Assembly: GCA_041398245.1 (NCBI GenBank)
Contig: JAWKVC010000011.1
Span: 62,001 to 126,000 of the forward strand
DNA: 64,000 nt
Reading direction: 5' to 3'
From: UBA7672 sp041398245
Lineage (GTDB): Bacteria; Pseudomonadota; Alphaproteobacteria; Caulobacterales; Hyphomonadaceae
Below are positions 34,204-41,428 of this stretch, one piece after another. The position numbers and the translations under genes were made by a program. The notes under the pieces were generated by a model. The model was not told where the DNA came from, searched no databases, and saw nothing but the letters and a program-made list of their open reading frames with translations. Each line of letters begins with the position of its first letter. The first letter of the stretch is position 1.

Positions 34204-34656
34204 ATTGCCGCTTCCGGATCCCTCCAGCGCCGGGCATTTCCGAATCGGGAAAGACTCCCCGGATTCCAGAAACGATTCAGGGCGCTGGAACAACTGGTCG
34301 CGCAGCGGACGCGTTGTCCGCATGCCCTCCCACCGGCGGGCGGCATACCAAATCCGGGCCCAGGGTGGAAGCCGCGCTCGCGTTCCCGGCGCCCGCCAAC
34401 TGCCCATGTTGCAACGCACGATGCGTTAACGTTGCATTTTTTTCATTGAGAGATCGCTTTTGCCGTTTTCAAGCCGTGACGAGCGAAATTCTTCGTGGTT
34501 CACTTCATCCTGCGGCTGTTCAGCGAGCCGCATCGGTCTCCTCGAAATCTCCATCGAGACCGTAGCGGACGCCGCACCGTCCGCTTGCGATCGGGGTTGT
34601 TGATCGCCTTGACGGGCTCCCCGTCGGCGACGCGACAGAGAAGGAGATGCCTCTCG
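34204..34656. other. 453-base divergent intergenic region
   Basis: Between the two DUF465 genes I see no convincing gene. The middle holds an interrupted palindrome (34410-34436) next to a run of seven T. The frames that cross it are Arg-rich shadows. Promoters for both genes probably lie here. Confidence 0.55.
34410..34436. promoter_or_regulatory. Nested palindrome between the DUF465 genes
   Basis: AACGCA-CGA-TGCGTT (34413-34427) is an exact 6-3-6 inverted repeat, and TGCAACG (34410-34416) / CGTTGCA (34430-34436) is a second overlapping pair. An AT-rich run follows. It is a candidate operator. Confidence 0.45.
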
Positions 34657-34824
34657 ATGAGCCTGGAATCACGCATCAAGGAACTGAGTGAACGTCACAA
34701 GCGCCTTGAGGCGGCCATAGCCGCCGAACTGAAACACCCGGCCGGTGACGACGTGCGTATCCATGAGCTCAAACGAAAGAAACTCCGGATAAAGGACGAG
34801 ATCGCGTTATTGCGGACGAACTGA
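34657..34824 (+). CDS. DUF465 (YdcH-like) small coiled-coil protein, second copy
   Basis: A 55-residue helical protein, MSLESRIKELSERHKRLEAA..., with the shared ending HELKRKKLRIKDEIALL, clearly paralogous to the DUF465 protein at 33985. ATG 34657 follows AAGGAG by 10 bases. Function unknown. The two copies are divergent. Confidence 0.8.
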   Translation: MSLESRIKELSERHKRLEAAIAAELKHPAGDDVRIHELKRKKLRIKDEIALLRTN

Positions 34825-34957
34825 TCGTCTGACCATCTCCCGAGAGCTGCTTCCCGGCGGGGCGTGCGCTAGCCGGCCATGTTGTGATTGACCTCCGGCG
34901 CAATGCCGCGAATCCTGCCGCCAAGGGGCGTGTCAGGATGGAAGAGGGTCAAACCCG

Positions 34958-35335
34958 ATGCGAGGCCTGTGGGACACTGAACAATCCCTGTCGCCAGCCC
35001 TGCTGAGATCGGCGCTTGCGCTGGTCGGCGTGTTTCTCGGGCTGACGGCCGCCGTGATGCTGATCATTTCGGTCGCCAGTGTCGCCAACGGCAACTATGC
35101 CGCCGCCGCCATGCAGCTGGCTGCGGGTATCGCCCTGCCATTCGGCATCTGGCTCGGCCTGCGCATGCTGGCCGACATGCTCGTGGTGATGCACCGGGCG
35201 CGCGAACGGCTGGAGGCCATCGAGGAGACGCTTGGCGGCAGCCCTGCGGCGACAACCGCTGCGCCGGTGTTCCAGACCAACGGTCCAGCGACCCGCGCGG
35301 GCGATGACGGCCCTGCCTATCCGGCGGAGGAGTAG
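34958..35335 (+). CDS. Hypothetical small membrane protein
   Basis: A 125-residue protein with two hydrophobic helices (about residues 16-42 and 50-75), then a helical MHRARERLEAIEETLGG and a low-complexity tail. Start ATG 34958; GAAGAGGGT lies upstream. No family recognised. It converges on trcR with 7 bases between stops, which gives no functional hint. Confidence 0.6.
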   Translation: MRGLWDTEQSLSPALLRSALALVGVFLGLTAAVMLIISVASVANGNYAAAAMQLAAGIALPFGIWLGLRMLADMLVVMHRARERLEAIEETLGGSPAATTAAPVFQTNGPATRAGDDGPAYPAEE

Positions 35336-35342
35336 GCGAGGA

Positions 35343-36047
35343 TTACTCCTCGCCGTCAGCCTTCTTCGGGAAGTTGGCGAACAGCTGTTCAGCGGAAATG
35401 TCGCGCGGACGCTCGCCGTCTTCTGATGCGGCTTCGGGCGTGGCTTCGGATGGCGCGGGCGCAACTACCTTGCGCAGGGTGGGGCCGGCAAGCCGCGCAT
35501 CTTTCTCATCGCGCGTGGCCGCGCGTTTGGCGGCGGCTTTCGAGACGACAGCGTCCAGCTCGATCTGCGAGCACAGGCCCAGCGTCACCGGGTCAACCGG
35601 CTTGATGTTCGACGTGTTCCAGTGCTGGCGCGAGCGCACGGATTCAATGGTCGACTTGGTGGTGCCGATCAGTTTCGAGATCTGTGCGTCGGTAACTTCC
35701 GGGTGGTGGCGCAGGAACCAGGCGATAGCGTCGGGGCGATCCTTGCGGCGCGAAACCGGCGTAAAGCGTGCGCCTTTCTTCTTCGGTTGAGGCACCTCGG
35801 CGTATTTCGGCGCGGGCTGGTGCAGGCGATAAGCCTTGTCGGCTTCGCCCTTCTCGATCTCCTCGCGGGTCAGTTCGCCCGAGGCGACGGGGTCGGCGCC
35901 GCGCATGTTCTCGGCCACCTCGCCATCGGCAATGCCTTTGACCTCGAGCGGGTGCAGTTCGCAGAAGTCCGCAATCTGTTCGAACGTCAGCGTCGTGTTG
36001 TCGATCAGCCAGACGGCTGTCGCTTTCGGCATGAGGATCTTGGCCAT
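35343..36047 (-). CDS. trcR: Cell-cycle transcriptional regulator TrcR (DUF1013)
   Basis: A 234-residue protein of the alphaproteobacteria-specific DUF1013 family. Landmarks are MPKATAVWLIDNTTLTFEQI at the start, LHPLEVKGIADGEVAENM, and a helix-turn-helix-like ITDAQISKLIGTTKSTIESV-type region (here VTDAQISKLIGTTKSTIESV). TrcR binds the ctrA and other cell-cycle promoters in related bacteria. The C-terminal 60 residues are Pro/Ala-rich and variable. It is monocistronic by layout: terminator upstream at 36068, converging membrane gene downstream. rcdA, another CtrA-pathway gene, lies 1.6 kb away. Confidence 0.88.
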   Translation of the reverse strand: MAKILMPKATAVWLIDNTTLTFEQIADFCELHPLEVKGIADGEVAENMRGADPVASGELTREEIEKGEADKAYRLHQPAPKYAEVPQPKKKGARFTPVSRRKDRPDAIAWFLRHHPEVTDAQISKLIGTTKSTIESVRSRQHWNTSNIKPVDPVTLGLCSQIELDAVVSKAAAKRAATRDEKDARLAGPTLRKVVAPAPSEATPEAASEDGERPRDISAEQLFANFPKKADGEE

Positions 36048-36067
36048 GGGCGCCTCGGTTGGTCCTG

Positions 36068-36100
36068 AAAACGAAAAACCCGGCGCTTAGGGCCGGGTTT
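36068..36100 (-). terminator. Terminator after the quinone oxidoreductase gene
   Basis: On the minus strand AAACCCGGC (36092-36100) pairs with 36076-36084 across a 7-base loop, followed by TTCGTTTTC. It is placed to end transcription from the 37190 gene before trcR. Confidence 0.75.
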
Positions 36101-36200
36101 CTCGGAATTGTCGAGAAGGGAAGTAAGTCCTAGCGGCGCTGATATAGTTTGGTTTTTTGCGCTTGTGAACCACCCGTGACGGAATCCGGGAGGCCAAGAA

Positions 36201-37190
36201 TCAGGGGCTTAGGGCACAATCTGAAGAATTATTTTGCCCGCATGGTCCGCGCTTTCCATTTTGGCGTGCGCAGCCTCGGCTTCCGCCAGCGGAAATACCC
36301 CGCTGACCAGTGGCTTCGAGCTTGCCCTGGGCGATCCATGGCCAGGCGTGTTTCACCACCTCGGCCGCCAGCATGCCCTTGTGGGCGTCGGTCCTGATCC
36401 GCAACGTCGACCCCGACACCGAGATCCGCTTCAGCATCAGGCGCGTGAAATCGCCCTCGATGCGCGAGCCCTGCAGGAAGGCGATATACGACAGCCGCCC
36501 AAGGTCCTTCAGGATGGTGAGGTTCTTCTCGAAGTAGGGCTTGCCCACCATGTCGAGGATGACGTCGACGCCGCCCGCATCGCGCAGCACTGTCTCGAAA
36601 TCTTCCGTGCGATAGTTGATGGCCTGCTTTGCGCCAAGACTCTCGCACAGCCGGCACTTCTCGTCCGTGCCGGCGGTTGCATAGACGGTCGCGCCCCACG
36701 CCGACGCCAGCTGGACCGCCGTGGTGCCGATGCCGCTGGCGCCGCCATGAACCAGGAAGGCTTCTCCCGGCTGCAGGCGGCTCATGTAGAAGACGTTATT
36801 CCACACCGTCAGCATGGTCTCCGGCAGGCCCGCCGCCTCTACGAAGCTCAGCGCCTCAGGCAGCGGCATGGCGGAGCCTTCGTGTGCGATGGCGTATTCG
36901 GCATAGCCGCCGCCGGGCACGAGCGCGCAGACTTTCTCGCCGCCCTTCCATCGCGTGACGTCGGGACCGGTCGCCTCGATCACGCCCGCGACTTCAAGCC
37001 CCAGCGTATCGGGCGCGCCGGGCGGCGGCGGATATTTGCCCGCGCGCTGCACAAGGTCGGGACGATTTACGCCTGCCGCGTGCACCTTGATCAGCACCTG
37101 ACCCGGTCCGGGCGAAGGCTTCTCGATCTCGTGCAGCACCAGCGGTTGGCCCACAACGGACTTCACGGCCTTCATCATCGGTTTGGACAT
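36201..37190 (-). CDS. NAD(P)H-quinone oxidoreductase (zinc-free MDR, PIG3-like), 3' end frameshifted
   Basis: A quinone-oxidoreductase-type MDR protein. The fold starts MKAVKSVVGQPLVLHEIEKP, has the GASGIGTTAVQLASAWGATV nucleotide site (about 145-165), and a VDVILDMVGKPYFEKN region. The frame then goes astray after QGKLE: one extra base at about 36317 breaks the C-terminus. Removing it gives KPLVSGVFPLAEAEAAHAKM and a normal end with stop at 36209-36211, so the intact gene would be 36209-37190. As written the ORF ends at 36201. It could be a sequencing insertion or a real mutation. Confidence 0.85.
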   Translation of the reverse strand: MSKPMMKAVKSVVGQPLVLHEIEKPSPGPGQVLIKVHAAGVNRPDLVQRAGKYPPPPGAPDTLGLEVAGVIEATGPDVTRWKGGEKVCALVPGGGYAEYAIAHEGSAMPLPEALSFVEAAGLPETMLTVWNNVFYMSRLQPGEAFLVHGGASGIGTTAVQLASAWGATVYATAGTDEKCRLCESLGAKQAINYRTEDFETVLRDAGGVDVILDMVGKPYFEKNLTILKDLGRLSYIAFLQGSRIEGDFTRLMLKRISVSGSTLRIRTDAHKGMLAAEVVKHAWPWIAQGKLEATGQRGISAGGSRGCARQNGKRGPCGQNNSSDCALSP

Positions 37191-37332
37191 TTTCCACGTC
37201 CCGCGCTTTAATCATGAACAGGCAAGCCGGATTGTCTTGGGGGCGTTGCGCCCCGGCGGTCAAGCATGCCGTGCGAGGGGATGGGGGCGAACAGGGCTAG
37301 AACCCGATGGCGAGCAAAGGGGAGAAACGGCC

Positions 37333-37509
37333 ATGACGTTCGATGAAGAGCCGGTACGCGTGGTTAAGCGCACGCTGGACGACATGTCGATCCAGGATCT
37401 CAAGGAACGCATCGAGGCGCTGAGGGGCGAGATTGCGGCGTGCGAGCAGATGATCGAGAAGAAGGAAGCCACACGGAAGGCCGCCGAAGCCGCCTTCTTC
37501 AAGTCGTGA
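37333..37509 (+). CDS. DUF1192 small protein
   Basis: A 58-residue protein matching DUF1192: MTFDEEPVRVVKRTLDDMSI, LKERIEALRGEIAACEQMIE and KAAEAAFFKS. ATG 37333 is preceded by GGGGAGAAACGGCC. The family is restricted to Alphaproteobacteria and of unknown role. Its usual place beside an MDR reductase and rcdA is kept here, supporting both calls. Confidence 0.85.
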   Translation: MTFDEEPVRVVKRTLDDMSIQDLKERIEALRGEIAACEQMIEKKEATRKAAEAAFFKS

Positions 37510-37652
37510 GGATGGATCGTGTCGATCCGGCATCATGTTTCGGCAAGGGTCTTGCGTGATACCAGTCCGAACCGGGGGAAGAACGGAATCAAGGCGCGGG
37601 CAGAGTCTCAGTCAGAGACGGCTTCGCCGGGTGAATGTATTTTGAGGAACTG

Positions 37653-38198
37653 ATGCGCGACGCCATGTATTCTGCCGACCCTGCGCGCGATGAATGGAAA
37701 CAGCGGGTGACCGAGTTCGCCGGCTCGGAGATGTTCGATCGCCTGTTCAAGGAAGGCATGGCTCTGGTCGAGGAAGCGGCCAGCTATCTCGACGGCCCCG
37801 GCCGTACGGATTCGCGCAAGCTGAATCGCGAGTTGGCCCTCGTCTACGCCGCCGAAAGCATGGAAGTCACCACGCGCCTGATGCAGGCCGCGTCCTGGCT
37901 GGTTGTCCAGCGCGCTGTCCGCGAAAAGGACATGAAGGTGGAAGAGGCGGGCGACGAGAAGTATCGCCTGGCCCGGCCGGGTGAACCCCATCCCATCGAC
38001 CGCGCCGTCATGCCCGCATTGCTGATGTCGCTGGTGGACCGTTCGCGCGCTCTCTACGAGCGCGTCTGGCGTTTTGACGCCGCCCTCTATTCGGAAACGC
38101 CCCAGCCGACCGAAAACCACGTGATGAAGCAGATCGACCGCCTGCGCGCTGCAGCCGAAGGCGGCGCCTTCGATCCGCTCAGCGTCTGGCGGAAATAG
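37653..38198 (+). CDS. rcdA: CtrA-degradation adaptor RcdA (DUF1465)
   Basis: A 181-residue DUF1465 protein. RcdA in Caulobacter is an adaptor that recruits CtrA to the polar ClpXP protease during the cell cycle. Core phrases are MFDRLFKEGMALVEEAASYL and ESMEVTTRLMQAASWLVVQR, then the family's RPGEPHPIDRAVMPALLMSL-like stretch. I start at ATG 37653 with GAGGA before it; an upstream ATG at 37635 and a downstream one at 37665 are possible. It lies 143 bases after the DUF1192 gene. Confidence 0.85.
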   Translation: MRDAMYSADPARDEWKQRVTEFAGSEMFDRLFKEGMALVEEAASYLDGPGRTDSRKLNRELALVYAAESMEVTTRLMQAASWLVVQRAVREKDMKVEEAGDEKYRLARPGEPHPIDRAVMPALLMSLVDRSRALYERVWRFDAALYSETPQPTENHVMKQIDRLRAAAEGGAFDPLSVWRK

Positions 38199-38222
38199 AC
38201 CGCGTCGCGCGCTGAATTGGCT

Positions 38223-39941
38223 TCAGCTCGTGTTGCGTTGTGTCCGCCGCAACGCCGTTTCGACTGTCCTGTCATAGTGGATCAGCGGCGGCTTGAGCCC
38301 GTGCGCGAACAGTTCCTGCCGCATGGCGTGCGTGGTGCCAGTCAGATAGACGGGCAGGCCCCTGCGGTGGGCCTTGCCGGCCAGAAGTTCGATCGTGTGC
38401 GCCCCGCTGGAATCGAGGAACGGCACGGCTGAAAGATCAATGATCAGGGCGTGCTGCCGGTCGGCCACCCGATCGAAAGCCGATCCGATTGTCGCGGCGG
38501 CGCCGAAGAAGAACGCGCCCGATATCCGCAGGATCACGACGTCTGCGTTGGTGGCGGCCGCCGGATCATAGGGTGTGCGGTTCTCGCCCTGGCTGTCCGG
38601 CTCGTCTTCCGTAACGAAGGGCGTGTGCGTTTCGATCGCCGTCGTCTTCGACATGCGATGAATGAACAGGACGGATCCGATCGCAAAGCCGACGATGATC
38701 GCCTCGGTGAGGCCGCGGAAAATCGTCAGCAGGAAAGTCGACAGCAGCACGAGAGCGTCGCCCCGCGACACGCGGAGCAGCGTCGTGAAGGCGCGCTTTT
38801 CCGCCATGTTCCAGCAGACGACCATCAGCACGCCGGCAAGGCTGGCAAGCGGGATGTAGCTGGCCAGCGGCGCCGCAACCAGGATGAACAGCAGGAGGAA
38901 GACCGAGTGCAACATGCCCGAGACCGGGCCATGCGCGCCGGCGCGGACGTTGGTTGCGGTCCGGGCGATCGTGCCGGTCACGCAGATGCCGCCGAACAGG
39001 CCTGAACCGATATTCGCCACGCCCTGGGCGACGAGCTCGCAGTTGGAGCGATGGCGGCGGCCCGTCATCCCATCGGCGACAACCGCCGAGAGCAGGGATT
39101 CGATGGAGCCCAGCAGCGCGAAGGAGATCGCGCTGGGAAGCACGGCCTGCACTTTATCGATTGTGATGGCGGGCAGGGAAGGCAGGGGCACCGTGCCGGG
39201 TATGCCGCCGAATTGGGTTCCGATCGTCTCGACCGGCAGACTCATTGCTGCGCTGACCGCCGCTGCGCCGGCCACGGCGATCAGCATGCCCGGCCAGCCG
39301 GGGTGGAATTTTCGAAGCGTCAGGATCACCGCGATCACGCCGATGGCGATCAACAGGGCCGGAAGCTGGAAGGTCGGAAGGGCGCTCCACAACGCCTGAA
39401 GCTTGTCGACCAGTTCAACGGGTTCGGCCTCGGTGAGCGACAGGCCGAACATGTCCTTGATCTGGCTGGCTGCGATGATCACCGCAATGCCGGCGGTGAA
39501 GCCCACCGTAACGGGGTACGGGATGAACTTGATGTAGGAGCCAAGCTGCAGGAACCCGATCGCAATCAGGATGAAACCAGCGAGAATGATTGCGAGCAGG
39601 AGGCCGTCCATGCCATGCGCCTGAACGGTCGCCGCAACGAGGACGATGAACGCCCCGGCCGGTCCGCCGATCTGGAAGCGGCTGCCGCCCAGCAGCGAAA
39701 CCAGAAAGCCGCCAACGATTGCCGTGTAGAGCCCCTGTGCCGGGGTTGCGCCGGAGGCGATGGCGATCGCCATCGAGAGCGGCAGCGCGACGATCGCCAC
39801 CGTGAGCCCGGCCATGGCGTCGGCCCTGAGCTGGTGAAGGCCATAGCCTTCGCGCAGCACGGTGACGAGTTTTGGCGTGAAGAGTTCGCGAAAGCCCGGC
39901 GCCGCCGGCTTGATGGGATCACCTGTGGTTGCGCCCGTCAT
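38223..39941 (-). CDS. SulP-family anion transporter with STAS domain
   Basis: A 572-residue inner-membrane transporter of the SulP/SLC26 family, which carries sulfate, bicarbonate or related anions. It has about 12-14 hydrophobic segments (residues about 45-425) and the family hallmarks ADAMAGLTVAIVALPLSMAI and FALLGSIESLLSAVVADGM. The cytoplasmic STAS domain is at about 450-560 (LIIDLSAVPFLDSSGA). The specific anion is not visible. It starts 30 bases after a small XRE regulator on the same strand, probably its own control gene. Confidence 0.93.
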   Translation of the reverse strand: MTGATTGDPIKPAAPGFRELFTPKLVTVLREGYGLHQLRADAMAGLTVAIVALPLSMAIAIASGATPAQGLYTAIVGGFLVSLLGGSRFQIGGPAGAFIVLVAATVQAHGMDGLLLAIILAGFILIAIGFLQLGSYIKFIPYPVTVGFTAGIAVIIAASQIKDMFGLSLTEAEPVELVDKLQALWSALPTFQLPALLIAIGVIAVILTLRKFHPGWPGMLIAVAGAAAVSAAMSLPVETIGTQFGGIPGTVPLPSLPAITIDKVQAVLPSAISFALLGSIESLLSAVVADGMTGRRHRSNCELVAQGVANIGSGLFGGICVTGTIARTATNVRAGAHGPVSGMLHSVFLLLFILVAAPLASYIPLASLAGVLMVVCWNMAEKRAFTTLLRVSRGDALVLLSTFLLTIFRGLTEAIIVGFAIGSVLFIHRMSKTTAIETHTPFVTEDEPDSQGENRTPYDPAAATNADVVILRISGAFFFGAAATIGSAFDRVADRQHALIIDLSAVPFLDSSGAHTIELLAGKAHRRGLPVYLTGTTHAMRQELFAHGLKPPLIHYDRTVETALRRTQRNTS

Positions 39942-39971
39942 GTCCGTTGTCCGCGACTTCCCTCGGGGTCC

Positions 39972-40229
39972 TTACTTCCTTGCCGGCTGTCTGAGGCGGA
40001 CCCCGCGCCCCTGGCCGGCGCTGGGCGCGTTCTCGCCAAGCAGTTCGAGTCCGGCGCGCTCCAGCGCCTCGACGACCTTGGTGAGCGACTCCACCGTTCC
40101 GCGGACGGGACCGACACTCGCTTCCATTCGCTGGATCGTCGGCAGGGACAGGCTGGACATCGCGGCGAGCTCGCGCTGGTCAATTCCGAGGAGCGCGCGC
40201 GCCGCACGCATCTGGTGACTTGAGATCAT
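39972..40229 (-). CDS. Small XRE-family regulator
   Basis: An 85-residue protein consisting almost wholly of a helix-turn-helix (MRAARALLGIDQRELAAMSS, LSLPTIQRMEAS) and a short C-terminal helix (VESLTKVVEALERAGLELLG). This type frequently controls the adjacent gene. Start ATG 40229 is taken; an alternative ATG at 40211 would shorten it by six residues. It lies upstream of the SulP gene, with a TACATC inverted repeat in its promoter, so the pair likely forms an autoregulated unit. Confidence 0.87.
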   Translation of the reverse strand: MISSHQMRAARALLGIDQRELAAMSSLSLPTIQRMEASVGPVRGTVESLTKVVEALERAGLELLGENAPSAGQGRGVRLRQPARK

Positions 40230-40247
40230 CCCTCAACTCATGTTTCA

Positions 40248-40265
40248 TACATCATTATAGATGTA
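40248..40265. promoter_or_regulatory. Inverted repeat upstream of the XRE-SulP unit
   Basis: TACATC-ATTATA-GATGTA is an exact 6-6-6 inverted repeat in an AT-rich patch 19 bases before the XRE start codon. Position and symmetry suit the operator of the XRE protein. Confidence 0.65.
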
Positions 40266-40336
40266 CAGTATAGGCATAAGAATGTCTCATGCCAACCTTC
40301 TACTGGTTGGTACATCTGGAAATCACCGATGCGGTG

Positions 40337-40927
40337 CTATCCGCCCAGTGCAAGGGAGTAGAAAACGCCGCAGCGGCGGGCGGCGGCGCTGCCTGGCGGC
40401 GTGCAACTGACCGAGCGGGTGAGATTTCCCGCGTCGCGCTTCGGGACCGACAGGCGATAGACGATGACCGGCTCATCGGTGTTGGAGAATTCCGGAGCAT
40501 CGCGCCGCTCGACTTCTGTCGCCGTAATCCCTTCCGCCGCCAGAGCGGCGAGAACGTCAGCGGCTTCGTCGGCGCCTCGCCTCCAGCTGTTGACCTCGAA
40601 GTCGAGCGCGGAAACGGTTTCGCCCTCTCCGGAAGCCATCACAGCGATCTGCTGGCCTGCTGCCGAGATCCAGCCCCTGCGCGTGATCAGGTCCGCATCG
40701 GGATCATCCGGCCCCGCGAGGTGCCAGTGAAGATTGCTCGAAATGCGGATGCTGACGGCGTCCCAGTTGTAGCGCCAGTCGCCATAGCTCTCGGGCGCGA
40801 GCGCGTTGCGGATCACGATGGCCATGGCCCGTTCCGGCTTCAGCTCTTCCGCCATGGGCTGGTCTTGCGCGCTGGCGGGCAAGGCCGCGACGGCGGCGGC
40901 AAACAGGATGAACAGGCTGCGCGGCAT
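40337..40927 (-). CDS. Hypothetical periplasmic protein
   Basis: A 196-residue protein with a signal peptide (about 1-20, ending ALPASAQ). The remaining domain is compact and unassigned, with VIRNALAPESYGDWRYNWDA and VSIRISSNLHWHLAG stretches and a C-terminal CTPPGSAAARRC pair of cysteines. I recognise no family. It follows rpmE on the same strand after a terminator. Confidence 0.6.
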   Translation of the reverse strand: MPRSLFILFAAAVAALPASAQDQPMAEELKPERAMAIVIRNALAPESYGDWRYNWDAVSIRISSNLHWHLAGPDDPDADLITRRGWISAAGQQIAVMASGEGETVSALDFEVNSWRRGADEAADVLAALAAEGITATEVERRDAPEFSNTDEPVIVYRLSVPKRDAGNLTRSVSCTPPGSAAARRCGVFYSLALGG

Positions 40928-41001
40928 CGGGTCCCCTCCGGCTGCCGGTTAGCCTCGGCGTAGAGCCCGGCGAAAATGGGGCGGGGGTCCTCCGGAAAGC
41001 A

Positions 41002-41029
41002 GAAGGCCCGCCATCGCTGGCGGGCCTTC
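41002..41029 (-). terminator. Hairpin after rpmE
   Basis: A perfect 12-bp stem (41002-41013 with 41018-41029) with loop TCGC. The minus-strand tail TGCTTTCC is only weakly T-rich, so termination efficiency is uncertain. Confidence 0.65.
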
Positions 41030-41053
41030 CGTGTCCCCATCGTGCAAAGCAGG

Positions 41054-41278
41054 TTACTGCTTCACGAAGCCCTTGAACTTGTCCTTGAAGCGCGACAGAC
41101 GGCCGCCGCGATCCATCAGGGTCTGCTGGCCGCCGGTCCAGGCCGGGTGCGTTTTCGGGTCGATGTCGAGCGAGATGACATGGCCTTCCTTGCCCGCCGT
41201 CGAACGGGTCTTGAACCGGGTGCCGTCGGTCATCACCACCTCGATGAAGTGGTAGTCGGGATGGCCTTCTTTCTTCAT
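41054..41278 (-). CDS. rpmE: 50S ribosomal protein L31 (zinc-free form)
   Basis: A 74-residue L31: MKKEGHPDYHFIEVVMTDGT, KTHPAWTGGQQTLMDRGGRL. The CxxC pairs of the zinc form are absent, so this is the C-minus type. ATG 41278 is the right start; seven residues before it are not part of the protein. Its position next to an ABC exporter and in opposite direction recurs in Alphaproteobacteria. Confidence 0.95.
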   Translation of the reverse strand: MKKEGHPDYHFIEVVMTDGTRFKTRSTAGKEGHVISLDIDPKTHPAWTGGQQTLMDRGGRLSRFKDKFKGFVKQ

Positions 41279-41428
41279 GGCGCAGTCTCTTGGCGTCAAA
41301 GCGGGCTCGGCTGGCGGTCAACGCCCGTAGAGCCTTGCTGAATTCGGGAGCGGGGCTCATACCCGAACGGGCCCGCGCTGGCAAGCTTGGGCGTTGAATC
41401 CCGCTGAATCAGGGGTCTGGAAGCTGAA

